From the NCBI RefSeq assembly GCF_032716425.1, contig NZ_CP090419.1, positions 1,986,001 to 2,050,000 on the forward strand: a stretch of 64,000 bases of DNA. Reading direction: 5' to 3'. The notes beneath the pieces were generated by a model. It had not been told where the DNA came from and did not search any database. It saw nothing but the letters and a program-made list of their open reading frames with translations. The stretch comes from Pseudoalteromonas sp. N1230-9. GTDB lineage: Bacteria > Pseudomonadota > Gammaproteobacteria > Enterobacterales > Alteromonadaceae. The position numbers were made by a program, and so were the translations under genes. Numbering within the stretch: position 1 is the first letter of the stretch; each line of letters begins with the position of its first letter. Of this stretch, positions 18,543-27,690 are shown one piece after another.

Positions 18543-19351
18543 TGACTCTCCTTGGCAAATTGCGCCTTTAATAATGCTTTACTGTACGTAATATCAAACT
18601 GTGTATCAGCAATGTTTGCTACAGGAACCACGCCCATTAAACTGTTACACATAAACACTGCATCCATCGCTAAAAACTCATCAACTTGGATTGCTTTAAA
18701 CTTAATGGCTAACTTATCACATAAAGCGCTTAGATAAACCCCTGTGATGCCACAGCAGTCTAACTTGGGGGAAACGATTTGACCGTCTTTAATCGCAAAT
18801 AGATTTGCTGCAGAGCACTCAATCACATTGTCATCATAATCAAGCACTATAACGTCATCACACTCGATAGAGTGCATGTGATGTTTGATAAGCACCTGCT
18901 CTAAGCGATTCAAGGTTTTTAGTCCAGCAAGTAAAGGTTGATGTGAAAGCCTGATATCACTGATTGCAAGGCTTACACCCTGCTCTTGCCAATTTTTATA
19001 ATGTGAAACCTGAGGTAATACGCTGATCAGCACTTGGACAGTTGGCTCGTCAGGTAAACCATAACCCCGTCCACCTGCGCCACGGGTCACGACAACTTTT
19101 AATATGCCACTGCGTGTATCGCAAATCGCTTTGTTAACTACTTGCTCTATTTCGTTTAAATCTAATTCAGGGAAAAATAATCGCTCAGCGCATTCAACTA
19201 AACGCGCTTTATGTAAGTCCCAATGCTCAATGCAAGCATCAACAATAGAAGCTGTTGTAAAAAAGCCATCACCATAATTTAAACCACGATCTTGGGTGCT
19301 TATTGTGGAATCTGAATTGGTTATTTTTATTGTCTGTTTTAATTTGCTCAT
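18539..19351 (-). CDS. pabC: Aminodeoxychorismate lyase (4-amino-4-deoxychorismate lyase)
   Basis: PabC converts aminodeoxychorismate to p-aminobenzoate and pyruvate, a step of folate synthesis. The 270-residue PLP fold-type IV protein has RGLNYGDGFFTT at its start, LKTLNRLEQVL with the candidate PLP lysine, and a C-terminal GITG motif. Position between fabF and mltG is the same as in E. coli. A hairpin with a T tract lies between fabF and this gene, so expression probably depends on partial read-through. Confidence 0.9.
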   Translation of the reverse strand: MSKLKQTIKITNSDSTISTQDRGLNYGDGFFTTASIVDACIEHWDLHKARLVECAERLFFPELDLNEIEQVVNKAICDTRSGILKVVVTRGAGGRGYGLPDEPTVQVLISVLPQVSHYKNWQEQGVSLAISDIRLSHQPLLAGLKTLNRLEQVLIKHHMHSIECDDVIVLDYDDNVIECSAANLFAIKDGQIVSPKLDCCGITGVYLSALCDKLAIKFKAIQVDEFLAMDAVFMCNSLMGVVPVANIADTQFDITYSKALLKAQFAKESQ

Positions 19352-19353
19352 AC

Positions 19354-19380
19354 AAAAAAGCCCAGTTAAACAACTGGGCT
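19354..19380 (-). terminator. Terminator (probably partial) between fabF and pabC
   Basis: AGCCCAGTT (19359-19367) pairs with AACTGGGCT (19372-19380) in a 9-bp stem with a 4-base loop. On the minus strand it is followed by six T residues. It lies directly after fabF and before the pabC start. Confidence 0.75.
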
Positions 19381-19408
19381 CTTCTTTTTAGTCCGTTGTT
19401 AAAAAGAA

Positions 19409-20647
19409 TTATACCTTTTTAAACAGCAACGAGCCATTAGTACCGCCAAAACCAAATGAATTACATAGTGCGTAATCCAATTTAGCGTCACGTGCAGTGT
19501 GCGGTACATAATCTAAATCACAGCCTTCATCAGGGTTATCAAGATTGATAGTCGGGCTTACTTTCTGATCAACCAATGACAAGATAGTAATGATCGACTC
19601 TACCGAGCCTGCCGCACCTAACAAGTGACCCATCATTGATTTAGATGAACTTACCATCACATCTTTCGCTGCATCACCAAAAATAGTTTTAACGGCTGAT
19701 GTTTCGGCTTTATCACCTGCATTAGTCGATGTACCGTGAGCATTAATGTAGCCAACTTGGTCTGCATTAACTTTTGCATCGTTTAGTGCATTTTCCATCG
19801 CAAGGGCTGCGCCAGCACCGTCCTCTGGTGGAGACGTCATGTGATATGCATCACCACTCATACCAAAACCGACCAGTTCAGCATAGATTTTCGCGCCACG
19901 TGCTTTAGCATGCTCATATTCTTCCAGTACGATAACACCTGCACCATCAGCAAGCACAAAACCATCACGGTCTTTATCCCAAGGGCGTGATGCTGCTTGT
20001 GGATCGTCGTTACGAGTTGATAATGCACGTGCAGCGTTAAAGCCACCCATGCCAATTGGTGTCGATGCTTTTTCAGCACCACCGGCTACCATTGCATCTG
20101 CATCGCCGTATGCAATCATACGCGCAGCATGACCAATGTTATGCAGGCCTGTGGTACAGGCTGTAACGATTGAAATATTTGGACCACGTAAACCGTGCAT
20201 AATCGATAAATGACCAGAGATCATATTGATAATGGTCGAAGGCACGTAAAACGGAGAAAGCTTACGCGGGCCGCTGTTTAATAGTTTAATGTGGTTTTCT
20301 TCAATTAAAGTTAAACCACCGATACCAGAACCCACTGCTACACCAACACGAGTGGCGTTTTCTTCAGTGATCTCTAGACCAGAATCTTGTAGTGCTTGTA
20401 CACCCGCTGCAATGCCATATTGGATAAACAAATCCATTTTCTTTGCATCTTTCGGTGACATGTAAGCTGATGCATCAAAGTCATTCAGCAAACCTGCGAA
20501 TTTGGTGCCGAAACTTGAGGTATCGAAATGCGTGATAGTTTGAATACCACTTTTACCGTTTAACAAACCTTGCCAAGTAGATTCAACATCATTACCTAGC
20601 GGTGTCAACATTCCTAAGCCAGTTACGACGACTCGACGTTTAGCCAC
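19409..20647 (-). CDS. fabF: Beta-ketoacyl-ACP synthase II
   Basis: FabF elongates acyl-ACP with malonyl-ACP. The 412-residue protein has the active-site cysteine in [12 protein letters not shown] and the two catalytic histidines in [11 protein letters not shown] and [15 protein letters not shown], plus the C-terminal NSFGFGGTN loop. It starts [18 protein letters not shown], typical of the family. It follows acpP after a gap that contains a hairpin, in the conserved acpP-fabF order. Confidence 0.96.
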   Translation of the reverse strand: MAKRRVVVTGLGMLTPLGNDVESTWQGLLNGKSGIQTITHFDTSSFGTKFAGLLNDFDASAYMSPKDAKKMDLFIQYGIAAGVQALQDSGLEITEENATRVGVAVGSGIGGLTLIEENHIKLLNSGPRKLSPFYVPSTIINMISGHLSIMHGLRGPNISIVTACTTGLHNIGHAARMIAYGDADAMVAGGAEKASTPIGMGGFNAARALSTRNDDPQAASRPWDKDRDGFVLADGAGVIVLEEYEHAKARGAKIYAELVGFGMSGDAYHMTSPPEDGAGAALAMENALNDAKVNADQVGYINAHGTSTNAGDKAETSAVKTIFGDAAKDVMVSSSKSMMGHLLGAAGSVESIITILSLVDQKVSPTINLDNPDEGCDLDYVPHTARDAKLDYALCNSFGFGGTNGSLLFKKV

Positions 20648-20722
20648 GGGTTGCCTCCAATAAGGAAATTATTTTAGGTGGGGTGTATACCAAATTTATT
20701 AGTATCATTCTTCAGATAGACT

Positions 20723-20745
20723 AAGGGCAGCGTAATGCTGCCCTT
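20723..20745 (-). terminator. Hairpin between acpP and fabF (weak terminator or RNA-stability element)
   Basis: AAGGGCAGC (20723-20731) and GCTGCCCTT (20737-20745) form a perfect 9-bp stem with a 5-base loop. On the minus strand the following bases (AGTCTATC) are not T-rich, so full termination is doubtful. It may stabilise the abundant acpP message or lower fabF expression. Confidence 0.5.
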
Positions 20746-20764
20746 AAAATCAAAATGCGTAAAA

Positions 20765-21001
20765 TTACTCAGCGTGAGCTGTAACGTAATCGATTGCAGC
20801 TTGAACTGTAGTGATCTTTTCAGCTTCTTCGTCTGGGATCTCAGTATCGAACTCTTCTTCAAGAGCCATTACTAGTTCTACAGTATCAAGTGAATCAGCA
20901 CCTAAGTCATCTACGAAAGAAGCTTCATGTTTTACTTCTTCTTCTTTAACACCTAGTTGCTCAATGATAATTTTCTTTACGCGTTCTTGGATGTCGCTCA
21001 T
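20765..21001 (-). CDS. acpP: Acyl carrier protein
   Basis: This 78-residue acidic protein starts at ATG 21001 ([13 protein letters not shown]); an in-frame upstream ATG at 21028 would add nine residues absent from the family. The phosphopantetheine serine is Ser37 in [11 protein letters not shown]. It carries all fatty-acid intermediates as thioesters. A 238-base gap to fabG probably holds its own promoter, as expected for such an abundant protein, and a FadR-like box lies in that gap. Confidence 0.97.
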   Translation of the reverse strand: MSDIQERVKKIIIEQLGVKEEEVKHEASFVDDLGADSLDTVELVMALEEEFDTEIPDEEAEKITTVQAAIDYVTAHAE

Positions 21002-21101
21002 TCTTCTTTCCTTTATTAAAAACGCCAATGCGTTATTTTCAGATTGCGGCGTAGTTTACGCCGCATAATTCTGTGATTCAAGGATTTGCTGATAATAACT
21101 T

Positions 21102-21118
21102 ATCTGGTCAAACCTCTT
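21102..21118. promoter_or_regulatory. FadR-like operator upstream of acpP
   Basis: The 17 bases ATCTGGTCAAACCTCTT closely resemble E. coli FadR sites (core CTGGTC-N-GACC). The other strand reads TTGACC inside the site, which could be a -35 hexamer for acpP. FadR is known to activate fab genes in E. coli. The match is by eye only and no fadR gene is in the window. Confidence 0.35.
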
Positions 21119-21239
21119 GATTGGTATTTGTTCATTTATCGCTTATTTTCACAGCGAATTCAAGTATGTTTAAAGCAAGATCACAAAAAATTCAATATTT
21201 TTCGATAAACTTTCGTTAGCTTTTTCAAGCTAACTTTCA

Positions 21240-21986
21240 TTAAACCATATACATCGCACCATTTACATGCAATGTTTCACCTGATACATACGCCGCTGCA
21301 TCTGACGCTAAATAACACACTGCTGCTGCGATTTCGTCAGGTTGGCCAAGGCGACCTGCAGGTACATTTGCAAGCGTAGCTGCTTTTTGCTCTTCAGTCA
21401 GCTCGTCAGTCATATCGGTTTGAATAAAACCGGGTGCAACAACGTTTACTGTAATACCACGTGATGCAACTTCTCGCGCTAATGACTTAGTAAAACCAAT
21501 TACACCCGCTTTCGCTGCAGCATAGTTAGCTTGACCCGCATTACCCATCGTGCCCACGACAGAACCGATATTAATGATACGGCCGTTTTTCTTTTTCATC
21601 ATAGGGCGTAAAACAGCCTTAGATAAACGGAAAATTGAGCTTAGGTTAGTATCGATGATGTCATCCCACTCACCGTCTTTCATACGCATTAACAAGTTAT
21701 CGCGAGTGATACCAGCATTGTTAACTAATACGTCAATATCACCTAAATCAGCCTTGATAGCAGCAAGTGTTGCCTCAATCGACTCAGGTTCTGTAACGTT
21801 AAGGGCATAACCTTTACCGTTGTCACCTAGGTATTCACTGATTTTAGCAGCACCTGATTCGCTTGTTGCAGTACCGGCTACTTTTGCACCTTGTGCAACT
21901 AACGTCTCTGCAATCGCTTTACCAATACCACGACTTGCCCCAGTGATAAGGACAACTTTGCCCTCAAGAGAAAATAAATTTGTCAT
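21240..21986 (-). CDS. fabG: 3-oxoacyl-ACP reductase
   Basis: FabG reduces 3-ketoacyl-ACP with NADPH. The 248-residue short-chain dehydrogenase has TGASRGIGKA at about 16-25, the NNAG motif, the catalytic Ser in NIGSVVGTMGN, and YxxxK as YAAAK. It is one of the core fab genes; it follows fabD by 11 bp, so they are cotranscribed. Confidence 0.96.
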   Translation of the reverse strand: MTNLFSLEGKVVLITGASRGIGKAIAETLVAQGAKVAGTATSESGAAKISEYLGDNGKGYALNVTEPESIEATLAAIKADLGDIDVLVNNAGITRDNLLMRMKDGEWDDIIDTNLSSIFRLSKAVLRPMMKKKNGRIINIGSVVGTMGNAGQANYAAAKAGVIGFTKSLAREVASRGITVNVVAPGFIQTDMTDELTEEQKAATLANVPAGRLGQPDEIAAAVCYLASDAAAYVSGETLHVNGAMYMV

Positions 21987-21997
21987 TCTATTCCTAC

Positions 21998-22924
21998 TTA
22001 TTTCGCTTCATCAATAGCAGCTTGCGTATTAACCGCAGCGCATACCATTGCTTTATCAATTCGTTTCGCAAGACCCGTAAGTACTTTACCTGGGCCAAAC
22101 TCATAACTTTGTGTAATACCTTGTGCAACTAATGCCTGTACTGTCTCAGTCCAGCGTACTGGGCTGTAAAGTTGACGTACTAATGCATCTTTAATTGCCT
22201 CGCTTGACTGCGCAGCTTTTACATCAACGTTGTTGATGACATCACACTTAGGTGTATTAAATGTTAAAGCAGCTAAATCAGCAGCTAATTTCTCAGCGGC
22301 TGGTTTCATTAGTTCACAGTGAGAAGGTACACTTACTGCCAGTGGTAAAGCGCGTTTAGCACCTGCTTCTTTACATGCTTCTGATGCACGTTCAACCGCG
22401 GCTTTATGCCCTGCAATAACAACCTGACCTGGTGAGTTGTAGTTAACTGGTGAAACAACTTCACCATTTGCTGATGCTTCACACGCTGCTTTAATTTCGT
22501 CGTCACCTAAGCCGATGATTGCAGCCATAGAACCAACACCCGCAGGTACTGCTTCTTGCATGTATAAACCACGATTTTCAACGAGTTTAACGGCTTCGCT
22601 TAAGCTTACAACGCCAGCACAAACTAATGCTGAATACTCGCCTAAGCTGTGACCAGCCATAACAACCTCAGCATCAGGGTTTGCATCTAACCATTGACGG
22701 TAAATAGCAACACTAGCAGTTAAAAGTGCTGGTTGTGTACGATGGGTTTGATTTAATTCTTCTTCTGGACCATTTAGTACAAGCGCAGCGAGATCATAGC
22801 CAAGAGCCTCAGATGCTTCAGCAAATGTTGCTTTAGCAATTTGTGAATCAGCTAATAGTTCAGATAACATACCCACAGTTTGTGAGCCTTGACCTGGGAA
22901 TACGAGTGCAATTTTATGTGCCAT
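21998..22924 (-). CDS. fabD: Malonyl-CoA-ACP transacylase
   Basis: FabD loads malonate onto ACP. The 308-residue protein has the FPGQGSQTVGML start, the nucleophile in GHSLGEYSAL at about residue 92, and the catalytic-histidine region SVPSHCELM near 200. It lies 70 bases downstream of plsX, in the place where fabH would normally be found between them. Confidence 0.96.
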   Translation of the reverse strand: MAHKIALVFPGQGSQTVGMLSELLADSQIAKATFAEASEALGYDLAALVLNGPEEELNQTHRTQPALLTASVAIYRQWLDANPDAEVVMAGHSLGEYSALVCAGVVSLSEAVKLVENRGLYMQEAVPAGVGSMAAIIGLGDDEIKAACEASANGEVVSPVNYNSPGQVVIAGHKAAVERASEACKEAGAKRALPLAVSVPSHCELMKPAAEKLAADLAALTFNTPKCDVINNVDVKAAQSSEAIKDALVRQLYSPVRWTETVQALVAQGITQSYEFGPGKVLTGLAKRIDKAMVCAAVNTQAAIDEAK

Positions 22925-22994
22925 ACTTTGCTCTTATAATTAAACAAAAAAATATTCTGTAGCAGGCAGCATAACAAGTTTTAACTATGCTGCA

Positions 22995-24023
22995 CTACTT
23001 TGTTGTTGGATGTGTTTGCTCAAAAATCGCAGCGATTTTTTCAGGGAGTTGGCGTTCGACTTCCCGCGCGGCTTCATCAATAGCAGCATGAAACGCCTTC
23101 GCAGAGGCATTACCATGGCTTTTAACAACAATACCGCGCAATCCTACCAGACTTGCGCCGTTATACTGGTCGGGGTTCACCCGTTTGTAGAGCTTTTTTA
23201 TTACTGGGCGCAGTAAAAAAGCCAAACTTTTGTATAAGAAATGTTTGTGTAAGGCTTTGGTGAGTTTATGCATAATAAGCTTGGCAATACCTTCACAGGT
23301 TTTAAGTGCCACATTACCTACAAATCCTTCGCACACAATTACATCGGCTTTGCCACTGAAAATATCACTGCCTTCGCTATACCCTGTATAGTTGAGATAT
23401 TTACACTGCTGCATTAATTGTGCAGCTTGTTTTATTCCTTCATGCCCTTTGATGTCTTCAGAGCCAATATTTAATAAACTGACTCTTGGGTTTTCGCAAT
23501 CAAGGGCCTGCCCTGCTACCACAGAACCCATAATGCCAAATTGATAAAGTGTTTGCGCATCACAATGCACATTCGCCCCTAAATCAAGTAAGTAAACAGG
23601 TGTTTTCCGTTCAGTTGGAACAGCAGAAATAAGGGCAGGACGTTTTACACCTGGCAGCATTTTTAATACGTAATGCGCCATAAAAAACAACGCGCCCGTA
23701 TTACCGGAGCTTACACAGGCTTGCGCTTCACCCGATTTAACTAAATCGAGGGCAACTCGCATTGATGAATCTTTTTTAGAACGAACCGCTGAAGCAGGCT
23801 CACACGCATTTGTGACAACTTCGCTACAATGGCGAATAATTAAACGAGGATGAGATAACGAATCGAGTGCTTCGAGTTCTTTTAAAATAACTTGCTGATT
23901 ACCACATAAGATGAGTCTTAAGTTGGTATTAGCATTTACCGCGTTAACGGCAGCGGGGATAGATGAACGGGGGCCATAATCGCCCCCCATCATATCTAAC
24001 GCTATGGTTAGATTGGTCAGCAT
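22995..24023 (-). CDS. plsX: Phosphate acyltransferase
   Basis: PlsX makes acyl-phosphate from acyl-ACP as the first step of phospholipid synthesis. The 342-residue protein shows [18 protein letters not shown] at the start, [10 protein letters not shown] in the middle, and [15 protein letters not shown] at about 225-240, all diagnostic. It lies between rpmF and fabD. The following fabH of the E. coli operon is absent here. Confidence 0.95.
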   Translation of the reverse strand: MLTNLTIALDMMGGDYGPRSSIPAAVNAVNANTNLRLILCGNQQVILKELEALDSLSHPRLIIRHCSEVVTNACEPASAVRSKKDSSMRVALDLVKSGEAQACVSSGNTGALFFMAHYVLKMLPGVKRPALISAVPTERKTPVYLLDLGANVHCDAQTLYQFGIMGSVVAGQALDCENPRVSLLNIGSEDIKGHEGIKQAAQLMQQCKYLNYTGYSEGSDIFSGKADVIVCEGFVGNVALKTCEGIAKLIMHKLTKALHKHFLYKSLAFLLRPVIKKLYKRVNPDQYNGASLVGLRGIVVKSHGNASAKAFHAAIDEAAREVERQLPEKIAAIFEQTHPTTK

Positions 24024-24034
24024 ATAGCAATCTC

Positions 24035-24205
24035 TTAGTTAGAAATTACTTTAACGCCTTTGTAGTAACCGTCAGCAGTTACGTGGTGACGACGATGAGT
24101 CTCACCAGAAACTTGATCTACAGTTAAAGTTGGACCATTGATCGCATCGTGTGAACGGCGCATGCCGCGTCTTGCACGAGACTTTTTGCTTTTTTGTACA
24201 GCCAT
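24035..24205 (-). CDS. rpmF: 50S ribosomal protein L32
   Basis: A 56-codon gene. The translation starts [20 protein letters not shown] and ends [11 protein letters not shown], which is full-length bacterial L32. It lacks the CxxC zinc motifs found in some L32 paralogues. It lies between yceD (10 bases upstream) and plsX (11 bases downstream), the conserved order. Confidence 0.96.
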   Translation of the reverse strand: MAVQKSKKSRARRGMRRSHDAINGPTLTVDQVSGETHRRHHVTADGYYKGVKVISN

Positions 24206-24215
24206 TAGTCTTCTC

Positions 24216-24740
24216 CTAAGAATCTTTCTTAAGTTGTTTCAAAATATCAAATGGATTTGGTTTGTCATCTTCTGCTGCTAATTTACCAAAGCTTGAAGGC
24301 TCTGATGAATAACTGCACGAGGCTTCGTTGTGTGTAGGCACTATTGGAATAGCTAAAATCAATTCGTCTTCGATTAACTCAAACACGTTGATTTCACCGT
24401 TTTCGTCCAGTTCTACTTCATCGTAACCTGCAGGAAGATGATCTGACTCTGCATCCAAACCGACTGGCGAATACACAAAGTCTTGATCCAAATCCAACCC
24501 TAAATCACCATTGCATCGTTGACAAGTAACAGTTACATGTGTTGATAAGTTACCACTTATCACTACCAAACCTTGCTCATCAATTTTGCAATGAATCTTT
24601 ACCGCTATTTCACCTGCTTCCTCCTGCACAACTTGCTCTAAACGAGAAAGTTTTTCAAGCGGAACAATACCGTCATAAGATAAACGATGTTGTGCTGCTT
24701 TGCTGGGATGAAGAGTGATGGGAATTTTCACCTTTTGCAT
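24216..24740 (-). CDS. yceD: YceD family protein (DUF177)
   Basis: The 174-residue cytoplasmic protein has the single CQRC motif of the DUF177 family ([14 protein letters not shown], about 85-98) and an acidic C-terminal half ([21 protein letters not shown]). YceD is linked to 23S rRNA or ribosome biogenesis in bacteria and plants. It is directly upstream of rpmF and presumably shares its promoter. Only one CxxC pair is present, as in E. coli. Confidence 0.9.
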   Translation of the reverse strand: MQKVKIPITLHPSKAAQHRLSYDGIVPLEKLSRLEQVVQEEAGEIAVKIHCKIDEQGLVVISGNLSTHVTVTCQRCNGDLGLDLDQDFVYSPVGLDAESDHLPAGYDEVELDENGEINVFELIEDELILAIPIVPTHNEASCSYSSEPSSFGKLAAEDDKPNPFDILKQLKKDS

Positions 24741-24881
24741 AGGGGCTGCATCATATAGATAGTTAGTAAGTTAGTCAAAGTAAAAAACCATTTTTAGTCG
24801 GTTTTTAACGATCTTCCGCTTTGTTTTCGGGTTCATTGTGGCTTATCCTTGGCGAAATACAATTTTCATCCAGAATTTTTT

Positions 24882-25478
24882 ATGAAACCAACACTTATAT
24901 TAGCCTCAAGCTCACCATTTAGACAGCAATTATTAACTAAGTTCAACTTACCTTTTCAAAGTTTCTCTCCAGAAATTGATGAATCCCCTATCGCGGGTGA
25001 AACACCTGAGCAACTAGTAAAGCGTTTAAGTGAACAAAAAGCGCGTGTAGCAACACAGCATTTTGATGAAGGTTTAGTAATAGGCTCTGATCAGGTTGCA
25101 GTATTTAACAATGCGATTTTAGGAAAGCCCCACACTAAAGATAATGCAGTTGCACAGTTATCCTCATTCAGTGGTCATACGGTTACATTCTTAACAGGTT
25201 TGAGTGTTTTTGATGTCAAAAGCAATAAAGCTATCACTACTGTGGTGCCTTTTGAAGTGACATTCAAAACACTAACACTTGCGCAAATAAATGCTTATTG
25301 CGATGCTGAGCAGCCTTATAATTGCGCCGGCAGCTTTAAAAGTGAAGGGTTAGGTATTTGCTTATTTGAAAAGCTCAGTGGCGATGACCCAAATACACTG
25401 ATAGGTCTGCCACTGATCACTTTAACTAAACTGCTGGCTGAATTTGATGTTGATGTGTTAACACTGCAAGAGGCGTAG
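24882..25478 (+). CDS. maf: Maf-family nucleotide pyrophosphatase (YceF type)
   Basis: The 198-residue protein starts MKPTLILASSSPFRQQLL at ATG 24882; a TTG upstream would add an atypical tail. Family motifs include SSSPFR, the ESDPxP-like EIDESPIAGETPE, VIGSDQVAV, and FKSEGLGICLFEKLSGDDPN. Maf proteins hydrolyse modified or canonical nucleoside triphosphates; the YceF subtype prefers m7GTP. It is divergent from yceD, as in E. coli. Its last 53 bases overlap the 3' end of the HAD gene on the other strand. Confidence 0.92.
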   Translation: MKPTLILASSSPFRQQLLTKFNLPFQSFSPEIDESPIAGETPEQLVKRLSEQKARVATQHFDEGLVIGSDQVAVFNNAILGKPHTKDNAVAQLSSFSGHTVTFLTGLSVFDVKSNKAITTVVPFEVTFKTLTLAQINAYCDAEQPYNCAGSFKSEGLGICLFEKLSGDDPNTLIGLPLITLTKLLAEFDVDVLTLQEA

Positions 25479-26118
25479 TTAAAACTTGTAGTAATTGTTG
25501 GTATGAATCAACAACACATAATGGCGTATGTTGTTCTAACTGCGCCTTACTATGGGCACCAAAACTGACACCAATACAGGCAATACCCGCAGCATTGGCC
25601 ATTGCCATATCCAGTTGACTGTCACCAATCATCACAGCGTCGCGCTCAGCTATGTCTTGCTCGCGTAAAATTTGCTCAAGCATATCTGGTGATGGCTTCG
25701 ACTTAGCATCGTCAGAGCACTTTACATTAACAAAGTACTTACCAAGGCCTGATTCTTTAAGTAACCTATCGATACCTTCACGCCCTTTACCGGTAGCCAC
25801 CGCCAATTGCATACCTGCGTCGCTTAGCTGATTTAATACCGTTTCTACATCAGCGAATAACGGTGTAGGTGTGACATCTAACTCACGGTATTGGGCTTTG
25901 TAGCCTGCGACTAGCTCATCATTTAAATGTAAATGCGCCGGAAAAAGTGCTTCAGTCGCTTTGGTTAGCGATAAGCCAATCACATCTTTTGCTTGCTGCT
26001 CTGTTGGTATATCGATACCAAGCTGTTTGGCAGTATTTTGCAAACACGTAACAATTTTCGGCACAGAATCCATCACCGTGCCATCCCAATCAAAAATAAC
26101 CAGCTTAAATTTGTTCAT
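25426..26118 (-). CDS. HAD-superfamily phosphatase, phosphoglycolate phosphatase-like
   Basis: The 230-residue protein is read from ATG 26118 (MNKFKLVIFDWDGTVMD). It carries HAD motif I DWDGT with the nucleophilic Asp, motif II in AVATGKGREG, the lysine in SKPSPDML, and motif IV GDSQLDMAMANAAG. The cap is of the Gph/PGP type. Its start overlaps the 3' end of rluC by 14 bp, so the two are coupled; a HAD gene next to rluC is common in gammaproteobacteria. The substrate is undefined. Confidence 0.85.
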   Translation of the reverse strand: MNKFKLVIFDWDGTVMDSVPKIVTCLQNTAKQLGIDIPTEQQAKDVIGLSLTKATEALFPAHLHLNDELVAGYKAQYRELDVTPTPLFADVETVLNQLSDAGMQLAVATGKGREGIDRLLKESGLGKYFVNVKCSDDAKSKPSPDMLEQILREQDIAERDAVMIGDSQLDMAMANAAGIACIGVSFGAHSKAQLEQHTPLCVVDSYQQLLQVLTTPLAVLTHQHQIQPAV

Positions 26119-27073
26119 TATCAGCACGTAATTTTTTAATACAGTTACTTAACGCTTTGTCTAATGGCGCTTCAACATGCATCGTTGTTTCGTTTTTAGG
26201 GTGCATAAAGCGTAAATCATGGGCATGTAAAAACAAACGATTTAAACCAGTCAGCTTATTCACGTATTGGTCAAACTCTGCGACACCGTATTTATCATCA
26301 CAAGCAATAGGATGCCCCTTACATTGTGTATGCACACGAATTTGGTGAGTACGGCCAGTTACCGGAGACGCTTGCACTAATGAACACTCTGCATATCGCT
26401 CAAGCACCCGAAAACGTGTGTGCGATGGTTTACCTTCGGTGTTATCAACCCTCACAACACGCTCACCTGATTTTAAGGTGTTTTTACGAAGTCCTTCGGT
26501 AACATTTTTAGTTTTAGCATCCCATTGACCATCGACTAATGCCCAATAGTTTTTCTCCATGGTTTTTTCACGTAACTGCTTATGTAAATCAGTCAGCACT
26601 GAACGACGTTTAGAAATGAGCAAACAACCCGATGTATCGCGGTCTAAACGGTGCACAAGCTCTAAGCTACGCTCTTCTGGACGAAGTACACGCAGTGCCT
26701 CAATTAAGCCATAACTTAGGCCACTACCGCCATGCACGGCCATACCAGAAGGCTTATTAATCACCATCAAGTACTTATCTTCAAATAAAATAGCGTCTTC
26801 AAGCTGTTTAACTTTGTCGAGCTTTTTAGGTACGAACTCTTCTTTTTCAGCCACTTTGATTGGCGGGATTCTTACAACATCATCAAGTTGTAATTTATAA
26901 ACTGGTTTTATACGTTTTTTATTTACTCGTACTTCGCCTTTACGAAGAATTTTATACACTGCACTTTTAGGCACACCTTTTAGGTGAGTAATAAGAAAGT
27001 TATCAATGCGTTGACCCAAATGGTCTTCACTGATGGTAACGAATGATACTTGTAAGCCGGTTTTTTCTGACAT
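26105..27073 (-). CDS. rluC: 23S rRNA pseudouridine synthase RluC
   Basis: RluC modifies U955, U2504 and U2580 of E. coli 23S rRNA. The 322-residue protein has an N-terminal S4 domain (RIDNFLITHLKGVPKSAVYKILRKG) and the catalytic motif HRLDRDTSG with the nucleophilic Asp at about residue 144. The GRTHQIRVH motif is near 243. It is divergent from rne, the same arrangement as in E. coli. Confidence 0.93.
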   Translation of the reverse strand: MSEKTGLQVSFVTISEDHLGQRIDNFLITHLKGVPKSAVYKILRKGEVRVNKKRIKPVYKLQLDDVVRIPPIKVAEKEEFVPKKLDKVKQLEDAILFEDKYLMVINKPSGMAVHGGSGLSYGLIEALRVLRPEERSLELVHRLDRDTSGCLLISKRRSVLTDLHKQLREKTMEKNYWALVDGQWDAKTKNVTEGLRKNTLKSGERVVRVDNTEGKPSHTRFRVLERYAECSLVQASPVTGRTHQIRVHTQCKGHPIACDDKYGVAEFDQYVNKLTGLNRLFLHAHDLRFMHPKNETTMHVEAPLDKALSNCIKKLRADNEQI

Positions 27074-27105
27074 TGCCTAATCACTGATTTAAGTAAATAA
27101 TTTAG

Positions 27106-27135
27106 TTGCTAACGCGGTTGTAATAGTGGGATAAT
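27106..27135 (+). promoter_or_regulatory. Candidate rne promoter
   Basis: TTGCTA (27106-27111) and GATAAT (27130-27135) are separated by 18 bases and face rne. This would give a leader of about 550 bases. Other promoters nearer the gene are possible. Confidence 0.4.
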
Positions 27136-27365
27136 CACTAACGCAACGTAAGTTTGCAATTAACAACGGTGCTTTTTATCACATTAATACATTCGTGATG
27201 CATATTCTGGGTTGCCGATCATACAGATCCGCGCTAAGTTTTCCAAAGCTTTTATAACTGCCCAGCCAACACGAGCGTTCAATTATCGGCGATGCGCGTA
27301 ATATATTGCCTGCATAATTTGAGCACGAATGTTGATAAATGATTAAAAAAGCAATTGAACAGATA

Positions 27366-27413
27366 AATTGTCTGATAGTGACGACGTAAAAACGTCGTTC
27401 AGAATTTACAATT
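27366..27413 (+). promoter_or_regulatory. Extended hairpin in the rne leader (hp2-like candidate)
   Basis: The element pairs AATTGT/ACAATT, CTGA/TCAG and ACGACGT/ACGTCGT around an AAAA loop. That is 17 base pairs interrupted by one symmetrical 5x5 internal loop. It is the strongest hairpin I found in the leader. By analogy with the E. coli rne leader it may be recognised by RNase E for feedback control. Confidence 0.5.
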
Positions 27414-27690
27414 GTAGCAAGACATTGAATCACAATTTGAACATGGTCGACTTCTGGACAGAACTCGTAATAAAGAGCCGTAGATAAGAACGGCAGTTTT
27501 GGCACCAAAAAGAATTTAATAACGTGACAGCATGTTATTGTCAGCCACACCATAGACACGCTCAATGTATGCATACAATAAAGGTTTTTGACCTTAACCA
27601 GTCGTGAGATTGCACAAAAACAACCGTCAAAAGCTACTGAACAGACGAGATGAATCGTCATGTCAGCGACAGAATTAGTAGAGTAACAAT

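Larger units (their letters stand above)
27074..27690 (+). other. Long rluC-rne intergenic region with the RNase E leader
   Basis: This 617-base stretch contains no convincing gene. A 160-codon minus-strand frame inside it has no protein-like features. It probably holds the rluC and rne promoters and a long rne 5' untranslated region. In E. coli a 361-base leader with hairpins mediates RNase E autoregulation, and an equivalent hairpin is visible at 27366-27413. Confidence 0.6.

Noticed and set aside
27179..27661. A 160-codon minus-strand frame in the rne leader
   Set aside because: Its translation has no coherent domains, is rich in Cys/His/Phe without pattern, lies in the non-coding leader and has no ribosome site.
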